Shown here: positions 1-8,343 of the stretch, piece after piece
How positions within the stretch are numbered: the stretch's first letter is position 1
Layout of the letters: each line of letters opens with the position of its first letter
Origin: an uncultured bacterium
GTDB taxonomy: Bacteria > Bacillota_I > Bacilli_A > RFN20 > CAG-826
Assembly: GCA_949300345.1 (NCBI GenBank)
Contig: CASGDR010000001.1
Span: forward strand, 62,001 to 126,000
Direction: 5' to 3'
Length of the DNA stretch: 64,000 nt
Notes under the pieces: model-generated
What the model saw: the letters and a program-made list of their open reading frames with translations, nothing else
The model's database searches: none
What the model was told of the DNA's origin: nothing
Position numbers and translations under genes: made by a program

Positions 1-2
1 AT

Positions 3-20
3 GAAGGGCTTTATCCCTTC
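3..20 (-). terminator. Possible terminator hairpin after the first gene
   Basis: A 6-bp inverted repeat (GAAGGG, loop, CCCTTC) lies just past the stop codon of the membrane protein at 31-525. The window edge cuts off any U-tract, so whether it terminates cannot be judged. Confidence 0.35.
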
Positions 21-30
21 TTCTTTGTCC

Positions 31-525
31 TTACTCATTCGAAGAGCCCTCCTTTTTTGCGAATAGGCGATAGAGCCTGATATAGGCGATGATGGCCGCC
101 ACCATCAAGGCAAAGCCGATGCAGCGGAATACCATCAAGGTGATGTAAGCTTCGGTAGTCAGATGCCCATACATGCAGCAGGCAAGGATGAAGTCGATAA
201 GCACTAGAGCCGCCAAGGCGATGCCATAGCGGTACTTGGCCTTGATGGCCTTTATCGATAGATAGCCAAGAAGGAATGAGACCAGAAGGCTAGAAGCCAT
301 GAAGGCGATGTAGTTATAGACGATATTGCCCGCATATTCGCTTTGGAACATCAGCTCCCTAAGCCAATAGACGAAGCCATATGAGAAGCCGATGGAATAG
401 GTGGTCTCGAAGCAGGAAACCAGGCTTCCGAAGGCGGAAACAAAGGCCAAAACCAGCTGGCCATAGGCCAAGCGCTGGTAAAGGGCCAAGGCTTTGTCCT
501 GGCGGTGCTTGAGACTATTTTCCAT
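31..525 (-). CDS. Hypothetical integral membrane protein, 164 aa
   Basis: I do not recognise the family. The protein is a short run of four or five hydrophobic segments: residues about 17-37, 63-90, 97-118 and 125-150, with a basic loop (KAIKAKYR) and a charged C-terminus. The ATG at 525 was chosen because the longer open frame runs antisense-like through the next genes with no membrane character. It follows asp23 with only a few bases between, lacks a clear Shine-Dalgarno, and is probably translated by coupling to asp23. Function unknown; membrane localisation is well supported. Confidence 0.75.
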   Translation of the reverse strand: MENSLKHRQDKALALYQRLAYGQLVLAFVSAFGSLVSCFETTYSIGFSYGFVYWLRELMFQSEYAGNIVYNYIAFMASSLLVSFLLGYLSIKAIKAKYRYGIALAALVLIDFILACCMYGHLTTEAYITLMVFRCIGFALMVAAIIAYIRLYRLFAKKEGSSNE

Positions 526-530
526 GGGTT

Positions 531-872
531 TTAGGTCAAGGAGACCACCCGGATCTTGATGGAGAAAGGCACGGTCTCGCACATCATCTGGATGTGGGAG
601 GCGACGTTTTGCTGTATCTGCAGGCAGACGTCCTGCACTTTGGCATCCTTGCGGAGCGAGACTTCTAAGACGATGTCGATCTTGCCGTCCTTGCGGAAGA
701 TGACATTGGCCGGTCCTTTGACCTTGAAGATGCCCTTGTTCTTCTTCAGGGCCGGAGAAGCGGTGCCCACCTCCTCTACCGCCTTGTTGGCAATGGATTC
801 GAAAAGGCGGCGCGAGAGGGCGATGTTCCCGGTCGGAGAGAAGTTGTTGAGGACGACGTAATTGCTGGACAT
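531..872 (-). CDS. Asp23/Gls24 family envelope stress protein, 113 aa
   Basis: The sequence has the Asp23/Gls24 (DUF322) pattern: an N-terminal strand region with a motif around SPTGNIALS, a conserved VKGPANVIFR-like stretch, and a C-terminal amphipathic helix (QIQQNVASHIQ) before a final strand IKIRVVSL. Members are small cytoplasmic or membrane-associated proteins of Gram-positive bacteria linked to envelope homeostasis. Length is normal. No Shine-Dalgarno precedes the ATG; a TAGACT -10 lies 6 bases upstream with TTGCCT 17 bases before it, so the mRNA may be leaderless. It is followed at once by a membrane protein gene. Confidence 0.85.
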   Translation of the reverse strand: MSSNYVVLNNFSPTGNIALSRRLFESIANKAVEEVGTASPALKKNKGIFKVKGPANVIFRKDGKIDIVLEVSLRKDAKVQDVCLQIQQNVASHIQMMCETVPFSIKIRVVSLT

Positions 873-878
873 GTGGAT

Positions 879-907
879 AGTCTAGGACAAATGCCTTTAT
901 AAGGCAA
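879..907 (-). promoter_or_regulatory. Candidate asp23 promoter giving a leaderless start
   Basis: On the minus strand TTGCCT (902-907) and TAGACT (879-884) are separated by 17 bases. Only 6 bases lie between the -10 and the ATG at 872, so the expected transcription start is at or beside the start codon. The hexamers are 4/6 matches each. Confidence 0.45.
892..906 (-). terminator. Short hairpin after tkt, overlapping the asp23 -35
   Basis: TGCCTT / AAGGCA with a three-base loop, immediately downstream of the tkt stop. The following tract TTTGTCC is only partly U-rich, so termination is possible but weak. Confidence 0.4.
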
Positions 908-911
908 TTGC

Positions 912-2870
912 TTAGAAGGCCTCTTTGATGGCCATAGCCACCCCTTCCGGCGTGAAGCCATAGGCCTCCAAAACCGCCTTTTCGTTGCCTGAGGCCCCGA
1001 AGCGGTCGACCCCGATATTGGTCTTTCCGTATTTGCCCCAACCAAAGGTTGAAAGCATTTCCAGGGTAATGGTTTTATCGTGCGGTAGATGCAGCACGGA
1101 GTCTTTGTATTCCTGGCTTTGCTTCTCGAATACTTCTAGGCTCGGGGCGGAAACCACTTCGAAGTATTTTCCTTCCCCTTCTAGGATTTTGGCGGCCTGT
1201 ATGCCCAAACTCACTTCCGAGCCGGTGGCCATGATGATGCCCTCGGGCTTGATCTTGGCCTTGGGGGCATAGACGCGGTAAGCGCCTTTATTGAGCCCTT
1301 CCTCTGAGGTGTTATCAAGCAAAGGTAGGTTCTGACGCGACAAGATGATGATGACCGGGCCCTCCTTATGAGTTAAGGCAAAGCGCCAGGCGGCATAGGT
1401 TTCCCTACTATCGGCGGGGCGAAGAACCGTCACTCCGGGGATGGAGCGAAGGGCCGCCAGATGCTCGATCGGCTGGTGGGTCGGCCCGTCTTCGCCGACC
1501 GCCAAGGAATCATGGCTGAATAGATAAATGGCGGGCAGATGTTCCAAAGCGCTCATCCTGATGGCGGATTTCATGTAGTCGCTGAAGACGAGGAAGGCCC
1601 CACAGTAGCTGACCAGTCCCTTATGGAGCAAGATGCCGTTCATGGCAGAGGCCATGGCGAATTCCCTGATCCCGAAATAGATGTCATGGGCTTCGGGATG
1701 TTCCTTGGAAAATCCGGGGTCGCCGGGGACGGAGGTCTTGACCGAGGAGGCCACGTCGGCGGAACCGCCGAAGGCGAAAGGCATCTTCTTGTGCAGCTCG
1801 GCGATGATCTTGCCGGATACGTTGCGGCTGGAATCCGTCTTCAGTTCGGTCGGGATTTCGGGGATATAGGCCTCGATATCGCGGTTGAGCCCATCGAGGT
1901 AGGGCTTGGCCTCCTCGGGACGGGAGATGAAGTCATTGCGGCTATCATCGAGGGCCTTATGGCATTCATCCAGCCGCTTGGAAATGGCTTCGCGGGTGAC
2001 TCTGAGGCTTTCCTCAGGCACCTCGAAGGGGGCGTAGTCGGCCCCGAAGAACTTCCGGGTGTCCTCATAGTCTTCCCTCTTGAAGGGCGAGCCATGGCAC
2101 TTGTTGGAACCCTCTAGGGGCGAGCCGTAGCCGATATGGCTATCGATGATGATTAGGCAGGGATGCCCAAGTGATTTCTTGGCCTTGGAAATGGCCCTAT
2201 CGATGGCCTTGAGGTCATTTCCGTCTTTGACGGAGTAGACATTCCAGCCCGAGGCCAAAAAGCGTAGGGCCGCATCATCCTGCATCGATTTCTCGGTCGC
2301 GGCATCAAGGGTGGCGCCGTTACGGTCATAGATGAGGATCAGGTTGTTTAGCCCCAGGGTACCCGCCAAGGAGAGGGCTTCTTGGCTAATGCCTTCCTGA
2401 AGGCAGCCGTCCCCGCAGAGGACATAGGTCTTGTGGGAGATGAAAGCCGGAGAGCCGTACATGGCGGATAGATGCTTTTCGGCCATGGCAAGGCCGACGG
2501 CCTGGGCAATGCCTTGGCCCAGAGGGCCAGCCGTGGCATCTACCCCCGGCGTCATCCCAAGTTCGGGATGCCCTGGAGTGATGGAGCCGAGCTTGCGGAA
2601 CTTCTTCAGGTCCTCGGTTGAGAGCTTGTAGCCGGCCATATGCAGCATCGCGTAAAGCAGGGCGCTGACATGGCCGCTGCTTAGCACGAAGCGGTCGCGG
2701 GATTCCCAATTAGGATGCTCGGGATCGATGCGGAGGTGATTGGCAAAAAGCACATATAGGGCCGGGGCTACGTCCAAGGCCATGCCCGGGTGGCCCGAAT
2801 TGGCTTCCTGGATCATGTCCAGGGCGAGGACCCTCAGGTCATTGACTGCTTTGGCGTATCTTTTGTCCAT
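912..2870 (-). CDS. tkt: Transketolase
   Basis: Thiamine-diphosphate enzyme that moves two-carbon units between sugar phosphates in the non-oxidative pentose phosphate pathway. Visible motifs: HPGMALDVAP near residue 27 (substrate/cofactor His), GDGCLQEGISQEA near 150 (ThDP/Mg binding), DRNG near 185, and the pyrimidine domain motif around HDSLAVGEDGPTHQP near 460, which carries the loop that contacts the cofactor. The full 652-residue length matches bacterial transketolases, with the ThDP, pyrimidine and C-terminal domains in order. The ATG at 2870 has AAGGAG eight bases upstream. It lies downstream of rel-hisS-aspS and may be cotranscribed. Confidence 0.97.
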   Translation of the reverse strand: MDKRYAKAVNDLRVLALDMIQEANSGHPGMALDVAPALYVLFANHLRIDPEHPNWESRDRFVLSSGHVSALLYAMLHMAGYKLSTEDLKKFRKLGSITPGHPELGMTPGVDATAGPLGQGIAQAVGLAMAEKHLSAMYGSPAFISHKTYVLCGDGCLQEGISQEALSLAGTLGLNNLILIYDRNGATLDAATEKSMQDDAALRFLASGWNVYSVKDGNDLKAIDRAISKAKKSLGHPCLIIIDSHIGYGSPLEGSNKCHGSPFKREDYEDTRKFFGADYAPFEVPEESLRVTREAISKRLDECHKALDDSRNDFISRPEEAKPYLDGLNRDIEAYIPEIPTELKTDSSRNVSGKIIAELHKKMPFAFGGSADVASSVKTSVPGDPGFSKEHPEAHDIYFGIREFAMASAMNGILLHKGLVSYCGAFLVFSDYMKSAIRMSALEHLPAIYLFSHDSLAVGEDGPTHQPIEHLAALRSIPGVTVLRPADSRETYAAWRFALTHKEGPVIIILSRQNLPLLDNTSEEGLNKGAYRVYAPKAKIKPEGIIMATGSEVSLGIQAAKILEGEGKYFEVVSAPSLEVFEKQSQEYKDSVLHLPHDKTITLEMLSTFGWGKYGKTNIGVDRFGASGNEKAVLEAYGFTPEGVAMAIKEAF

Positions 2871-2933
2871 AATGTGCTCCTTAGTAGTTTTTTGGTAGGT
2901 TTTTAATTAATTCAATACTTTGTATTGTTTCCC

Positions 2934-4667
2934 CTACTCCTTGATGGCAAGGCCTAGAAGGTCAAGCTGTTTTGCGCCGACCGGCTGAGGGGCTTTGTTC
3001 ATCATGTCGGTGGCCTGCAGGTTCTTGGGGAAGGCGATGACGTCGCGGATATTGTCGGTACCACATAGTATCATACTCAGGCGGTCAAGGCCGAGGCCGA
3101 TTCCCCCATGCGGGGGCACGCCATAGGAGAAAGCCCTGAGGAACCAGCCGAATTTGCGCTCGGCTTCTTCCTGGCTTAGCCCTAGGACCTTGAAGATCTC
3201 GGCCTGGGTATCCCCGTCATAGATACGGAGGGTGCCCGAGCCATCCTCATAGCCGTTTATGACGATGTCATAGGCATAGGCAAGCACCTTGGTCGGATCG
3301 CTATCAAGAAGGGGCAGATCCTCGTCCCTAGGACGGGTGAAGGGATGGTGTTCGGCCACATAGCCTTCCTCCCCTTCCTTCTTCTGAAACATCGGAAAAT
3401 CGATGATCCAATGGAAATCGTAAGTCTCGGGTTTGATTAGTCCGAGTTCGTTGGCTAGTTTCACCCTAAGGGCCCCTAGGGCGTAGCAGGCATCCCTTCT
3501 TGAAAGGGAATAGCCAATAGCCAGTACATCGCCCTCTTCAAGATGGGCGAGTTCGAGGAGTTCCTTCTTTTTGACATCGTCTAGGAATTTCACGAAAGAA
3601 CCCGTCAATTCTTTATTTTCGTATTTGAAGAAGACATAGGATTTGAGGTTGAACTTCTGGGCTTCGGCGTTGAGTTCGTCCATCTTCTTGCGGCTTAGGG
3701 TCTTAGCGTAGCCTTTGATTAGGATGCCGCGGATATGGGCACCGGGCACATTCATGAAGCCGAGTCCAGAGAGGACACTGGAGCAATCGAAAAGCTCCAT
3801 GCCATAGCGCCTATCGGGCTTATCGGTCCCATATCTATCCATGGCCTCGTAATAGGTAACCCGGTCAAACGGAGTCTTGAGGTCGATGCCCTTGATGTCC
3901 TTCATGACCTTCTTGTAGAGCCCTTCGATCAGAGTGAGGATCTCATCCTGGCTAAGATAGGAGCACTCCACGTCGATCTGGGTGAATTCCGGCTGGCGGT
4001 CGGCCCTGAGGTCCTCGTCGCGGAAGCAGCGGGCAATCTGGTAGTAGCGTTCCATCCCCGCGATCATGAGCAGCTGCTTGTATTGCTGGGGGCTTTGGTC
4101 TAGCGCATAGAAGGAGCCCTTGTGGACGCGGGAAGGCACCAGGTATTCGGTAGCCCCTTCGGGGCTAGAAAGGCCCATGCAGGGCGTTTCTATCTCGGTG
4201 AAGCCGTTATCGTCGAAATATTCCCGCACCGACTTCATGATCTTGGCCCTGGTGCGTAGGTTCTTCTGTAGCACCGGACGCCTGAGGTCGAGGTAGCGGT
4301 AATTGAGCCTGGTATCTTCCAAGGCATCGGACTTATCGGCGATGATGAACGGGGTGGTCTTGGCCTTGGAGAGGACTTCGATGCTGCTTAGCACCACCTC
4401 CACGTCCCCGGTTTCCAGTTTGGGATTGGGCACCTTTTTCAGGCGCACCATGCCCACGGCCTTGATGACGTATTCGCTACGCACGTCGGGGAAGGCTTCG
4501 GGATTTTCCTCGATCAGCTGGACGATGCCGGAGCAATCGCGCAGATCGATGAAGGTAAGTCCCCCGAGTTTCCTAACCGTATCGGCAAAGCCGACCAGGG
4601 TGACTTCCTTTTGGGCATGTTCCTTGCGGAGCTTGCCGCAATAATGGCTTCTATTAAGGCTTTCCAT
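2934..4667 (-). CDS. aspS: Aspartate--tRNA ligase
   Basis: Class IIb aminoacyl-tRNA synthetase charging tRNA-Asp (possibly also tRNA-Asn, not decidable here). The N-terminal OB-fold anticodon domain (residues about 1-110), motif 2 around CFRDEDLRADRQPEFTQID (near 215), a GAD insertion domain and motif 3 around GIGLGLDRLSMIL (near 525) are all present. Its 577 residues are normal for the bacterial type. It starts two bases after the hisS stop; GAGGAAT at the end of hisS supplies the ribosome binding site, so hisS and aspS form an operon as in many Bacillota. Confidence 0.97.
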   Translation of the reverse strand: MESLNRSHYCGKLRKEHAQKEVTLVGFADTVRKLGGLTFIDLRDCSGIVQLIEENPEAFPDVRSEYVIKAVGMVRLKKVPNPKLETGDVEVVLSSIEVLSKAKTTPFIIADKSDALEDTRLNYRYLDLRRPVLQKNLRTRAKIMKSVREYFDDNGFTEIETPCMGLSSPEGATEYLVPSRVHKGSFYALDQSPQQYKQLLMIAGMERYYQIARCFRDEDLRADRQPEFTQIDVECSYLSQDEILTLIEGLYKKVMKDIKGIDLKTPFDRVTYYEAMDRYGTDKPDRRYGMELFDCSSVLSGLGFMNVPGAHIRGILIKGYAKTLSRKKMDELNAEAQKFNLKSYVFFKYENKELTGSFVKFLDDVKKKELLELAHLEEGDVLAIGYSLSRRDACYALGALRVKLANELGLIKPETYDFHWIIDFPMFQKKEGEEGYVAEHHPFTRPRDEDLPLLDSDPTKVLAYAYDIVINGYEDGSGTLRIYDGDTQAEIFKVLGLSQEEAERKFGWFLRAFSYGVPPHGGIGLGLDRLSMILCGTDNIRDVIAFPKNLQATDMMNKAPQPVGAKQLDLLGLAIKE

Positions 4668-4669
4668 TT

Positions 4670-6049
4670 CTATTCCTCGTGATGGTGAAGGCAGCAGCAG
4701 TGCCCTTGCCCATTCTCTTCTTTTTCTTCTTCGTGATGGCAGCAGTGCCCCTCTTCATGCTCATGGTGGCAGCCGCATCCGCAGGTCCCATCTAGCATTT
4801 CCGCTAGGGCTTCTTCCAGATCGTCGATTGAGACTTTCTTCTCCGTTAGGCTTTCTTGGTCCTTGAGGGTGATGCTACGCCCATCGAGTTCGTCCTCCCC
4901 GAATATGGCGATGACCCTAGCACCCCTCCTTTGGGCCTTCTTGAACTGGGCCGGGAGCTTTCCGCCCCCTAGTGACATCTCGCAGGAGTAGCCGAGGTTA
5001 CGGATATCCGTGGTAAGGGCAAAGCCCGGGATCTTGGTCCTTTCGCCGAGGGCTATGAGATAGACGTCGATCGAAGGGGCGACTTCGGCATTGTTGGCCT
5101 TATAGACGCTGGCGATGCGCTCGATCCCGACCCCGAAGCCGACGCCCGGCAAATCCGGTCCCCCAAGGCTAGAGAGGAGATTGTCATAATGGCCTCCCCC
5201 CACCAGGGCCCCGAGCTTTTGCCCGGATTCGTCCCTAGCGTGGATTTCAAAGACCAAACCGGAATAATAGTCCAGTCCCCTGACTAGATTGGGGTCTTCC
5301 TCGACCTCGATCCCGAAGGCTTCCAATAGATCTACGGTCTGCTGGTAGCGATCCTTGGCCTCTTCGGAGATGAAATCCGAGAGCTTGGGGGCGCCTTTGG
5401 CGATTTCCTGGTCTTCGGCTACCTTGCAATCGAGGATGCGCAGGGGGTTGAGCTTAAGGCGTTCCTTGCAGTCATCGCACATCTTTTCGATATGGCTTGA
5501 GAAATAGTCCCTGAGGGCCTCGTTGAACTTCTTTCGCCCCTCTTTGTCCCCGAGGGTATTGACCTTTAAGGTCAGATCCTTGAAGCCGAGATAGGCCAAG
5601 GAGGTATAGGCCAACAAAATGGTCTCCACATCAAGCAGCATCGAGTCGTTTCCGATGGCCTCGACCCCGAAGGTATTGAATTCCCGGTAGCGTCCGGCCT
5701 GGGGCCTTTCATAGCGGAAGGCCGGGCCATAGTAGAAGAACTTCAGGGGCAAATCTCCCACATATAGCTTATTGGAAAGGACGCTTCTAGCGATGCCGGC
5801 GGTGATTTCCGGACGCAACGTGAGCGAGCGCCCGCCCTTATCATAGAAGGTATACATCTCCTTGCGGACCACGTCGCTACCCTCCCCGGTACCCCGGTCG
5901 AAGAGCTCGGTATGCTCCAAAACGGGGACCTGGATCTTACTATACCCATATAGGGTAGCGATCTCTTCGAAGGACCCCTCTATTTCGTCGAACACCTTGG
6001 CGTCATAGCCATAGATGTCGTGCGTTCCTTTGACTGGATTGATTGACAT
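4670..6049 (-). CDS. hisS: Histidine--tRNA ligase with Cys/His-rich C-terminal tail
   Basis: Class II synthetase for tRNA-His. Seen: N-terminal motif NPVKGTHDIYG, motif 2 region RYERPQAGRYREFNTFGVE (near 115), the histidine-specific VRGLDYYSGLVFEI signature (near 257) and a C-terminal anticodon-binding domain ending near residue 405. The protein then continues for an extra tail; its last 37 residues (423-459) hold 8 Cys and 10 His mixed with Glu, a composition typical of metal-binding tails and not of HisS, which usually ends near 420-430. Start ATG 6049 has AAGGAGG. It sits between rel and aspS. Confidence 0.96.
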   Translation of the reverse strand: MSINPVKGTHDIYGYDAKVFDEIEGSFEEIATLYGYSKIQVPVLEHTELFDRGTGEGSDVVRKEMYTFYDKGGRSLTLRPEITAGIARSVLSNKLYVGDLPLKFFYYGPAFRYERPQAGRYREFNTFGVEAIGNDSMLLDVETILLAYTSLAYLGFKDLTLKVNTLGDKEGRKKFNEALRDYFSSHIEKMCDDCKERLKLNPLRILDCKVAEDQEIAKGAPKLSDFISEEAKDRYQQTVDLLEAFGIEVEEDPNLVRGLDYYSGLVFEIHARDESGQKLGALVGGGHYDNLLSSLGGPDLPGVGFGVGIERIASVYKANNAEVAPSIDVYLIALGERTKIPGFALTTDIRNLGYSCEMSLGGGKLPAQFKKAQRRGARVIAIFGEDELDGRSITLKDQESLTEKKVSIDDLEEALAEMLDGTCGCGCHHEHEEGHCCHHEEEKEENGQGHCCCLHHHEE

Positions 6050-6058
6050 GATTCCTCC

Positions 6059-8272
6059 TTAGTGGATCAGCCTTTCGGCCGAATAGACTCCCTTTAGGCC
6101 CAGTAGCTGGGCAAATGTGTCTTCCAGCGTCTTGGCGCTGGGTACATAGACGGTGAGATTGATGACATCGCAGAGGGTTTCCTGGATCAGATGGGCCTTC
6201 AGGTCGCTGACGGCGATGGACTTGGAACTTAGTACCCCGAGGATATCGGCGAGCAGGTTGGGCCTATCGTTGGCGCATAGCTCGATGTCGACGGGATAGG
6301 TGAAGACCCCGAGGTCTTCCTTCCAATGGACCTCGACCAACCGCTTGGTGAGGTTTTTGACATTGGGGCAATTGACGCGGTGGACGATGATGCCCTTGCC
6401 CTTGCTCACATAGCCGATGATATGGTCGCCGGGGATGGGCGAGCAGCACTTGCCAAGGCTTACCATGACGTTGGAAGCCCCGGGCACCACGACGGGATTC
6501 TTGTCATCCTGCGACTTGCTATGGCCCATGACCTTATAGGTCCCGGGCTTGCGCCTTATCTTCAGGAAGGAGAGGATCGTGGAGGCCGAGGGATTCTTGA
6601 CGGATACCTTGACGTAGAGTTCCTTGAGGTCCTTGCAGTTATATTCCTTGAGGACCTTTTCCTCTGAGACCAGCTTGATGGCATCTTCTTCCCCGTATCC
6701 GGCATCCTTGAAGGCTTCTAGGAGCAATTGCTTGCCCTTGTCCTCCCTTTCGTCGCGGGTTTCCTCGTTGCGCTTTTTCTGCAAGGCCCTTCTGATATGG
6801 GCCTTCGCGCTGGAGGTCTTGGCGATTTCTAGCCACCCCTCCTTGGGCCCGGTGGACATCGAGGAGGTGCGGATTTCGCAGATATCCCCGGTCTTAAGGA
6901 CGGTGTTAAGGGGTACGATGGCCCCGTTTACGGTGGCCCCGACCGCCGAATCGCCGACCTTGGTGTGGACCTTGTAGGCAAAATCCAAGGCCGTGGCCCC
7001 GGTCGGAAGGTTGATGACCCTTCCTAGTGGGGTAAAGACATAGACGTTGGCGTTGAAGACGTCGCTGGTCAAGGTATCGATGTATTCCCTAGCGTCCCCC
7101 TTCTTGTTTTCGCCGGAGATGGAGACGAAGTCGCGGAACCAATGCAACTTGGCTTCGATGTCCTTCTGCTCCTCCTTGGCCGACCTTCCGCCTTCCTTGT
7201 ACTTCCAGTGGGCCGCGACGCCGGTCTCGGCGATCGAATCCATCTCCTCAGTCCTGATCTGGACTTCGTAGACGTTGCCGTCCCCGGAGATGATCGAGGT
7301 ATGCAGGCTTTGGTACATGTTGGGCTTAGGCATGGCGATATAGTCCTTGAAGCGGCCCGGGATGGGCTTGTAGGTGCTATGGATGATGCCCAATATCTCA
7401 TAGCAGTTCATCTCGCTTTGGGTGATGATCCTAACGGCAAGGACGTCATAGATATCCTCGAAGTTATGGCCCTTTTGGTACATCTTGCGGTAAATCGAAT
7501 AGATGGATTTGACCCGCGATTCCATCCTGAAGGGAATGTGATGTTCGAACAGTATATCGGCGATCCTCTTCTTCAAGGCTTCCAAGGAGCCCTTGCGGTC
7601 GCTGGTCTTCTTGTTTAGAAGATTGAGGATCTCGTTATAGTGGACCGGGTCTTTGTATTTCAAGGAGAGGTCTTCCATCTCCGACTGCATGGTATAGATG
7701 CCAAGGCGGTGGGCGATGGGAGTAAAGACCTCCAGGGTCTCGTTGGCGATCGCCTTCTTCCTTTCGGGGGAGAGCGAATCCAAGGTCCTAAGATTATGCA
7801 GGCGATCGGCCAGCTTGACGATGATGACGCGGACGTCTTTGGCCATCCCTAGGAAGATCTTGCGGTGGTCTTCGGCTTCGAAGTCCTCTTCCGAGCGGTG
7901 GCTGAGCTTCAGGCGCTGGATCTTGGTCAGGGAGTTGACGATCTTGGCGACGTCGCTTCCGAAACGGTCCTTGATTTCCTCGATCGGGGTTCCGGTATCC
8001 TCGACCACATCGTGGAGCAAACCGGCGGCGATGGTCTCCGGGCCCGCGGTCAAGGAGGCCAAAATATAGGCCACCTCGATGGGGTGCTGGATATAGGGCT
8101 CCCCCGACTTACGGAATTGCCCTTCGTGCTTTTCCTTGGCAAATAGATAGGCCTGTTCGATCATCTCCCGGGCCTTGGGATCGGATATGTATACGAAATA
8201 AAGCGACTTCACGTCGTCGAAGCTGTGGATGGGATATCCCCCATTGACTTTCAAAGGCGCCTGCTTTTCCAC
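6059..8272 (-). CDS. rel: Bifunctional (p)ppGpp synthetase/hydrolase (Rel)
   Basis: Long RSH protein of the stringent response. N-terminal HD hydrolase domain with LLHDVVEDT (near residue 88), synthetase domain with RFKDYIAMPKPNMYQSLHTSI-type core (near 315), TGS domain with VYVFTPLGRVINLPTGATALDFAYKVH (near 400), a zinc-finger-like CCSPIPGD segment (near 608) and a C-terminal ACT domain. Both active sites look intact. Start is GTG at 8272: no good Shine-Dalgarno, but TATAAT lies 6 bases upstream, so the transcript may be leaderless. It heads an apparent rel-hisS-aspS unit. Confidence 0.96.
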   Translation of the reverse strand: MEKQAPLKVNGGYPIHSFDDVKSLYFVYISDPKAREMIEQAYLFAKEKHEGQFRKSGEPYIQHPIEVAYILASLTAGPETIAAGLLHDVVEDTGTPIEEIKDRFGSDVAKIVNSLTKIQRLKLSHRSEEDFEAEDHRKIFLGMAKDVRVIIVKLADRLHNLRTLDSLSPERKKAIANETLEVFTPIAHRLGIYTMQSEMEDLSLKYKDPVHYNEILNLLNKKTSDRKGSLEALKKRIADILFEHHIPFRMESRVKSIYSIYRKMYQKGHNFEDIYDVLAVRIITQSEMNCYEILGIIHSTYKPIPGRFKDYIAMPKPNMYQSLHTSIISGDGNVYEVQIRTEEMDSIAETGVAAHWKYKEGGRSAKEEQKDIEAKLHWFRDFVSISGENKKGDAREYIDTLTSDVFNANVYVFTPLGRVINLPTGATALDFAYKVHTKVGDSAVGATVNGAIVPLNTVLKTGDICEIRTSSMSTGPKEGWLEIAKTSSAKAHIRRALQKKRNEETRDEREDKGKQLLLEAFKDAGYGEEDAIKLVSEEKVLKEYNCKDLKELYVKVSVKNPSASTILSFLKIRRKPGTYKVMGHSKSQDDKNPVVVPGASNVMVSLGKCCSPIPGDHIIGYVSKGKGIIVHRVNCPNVKNLTKRLVEVHWKEDLGVFTYPVDIELCANDRPNLLADILGVLSSKSIAVSDLKAHLIQETLCDVINLTVYVPSAKTLEDTFAQLLGLKGVYSAERLIH

Positions 8273-8278
8273 GGGGTG

Positions 8279-8284
8279 ATTATA
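8279..8284 (-). promoter_or_regulatory. -10 element for rel, leaderless candidate
   Basis: A perfect TATAAT on the minus strand ends six bases before the rel GTG. An AAGGA stretch lies 13 bases from the GTG, too far for a normal ribosome binding site. No good -35 is visible; that region is taken by the hairpin at 8289-8306. Confidence 0.5.
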
Positions 8285-8288
8285 TTCC

Positions 8289-8306
8289 TTCTACCATCAG
8301 GTAGAA
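8289..8306 (-). terminator. Hairpin between recJ and rel
   Basis: Seven-bp perfect stem TTCTACC / GGTAGAA with loop TGAT, placed between the recJ stop and the rel -10. No U-tract follows, so it is a boundary hairpin or weak terminator and not a classical one. Confidence 0.45.
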
Positions 8307-8343
8307 AGTTATAAGCAAGCGGGCCTTGGCTTTATGCTGATGC

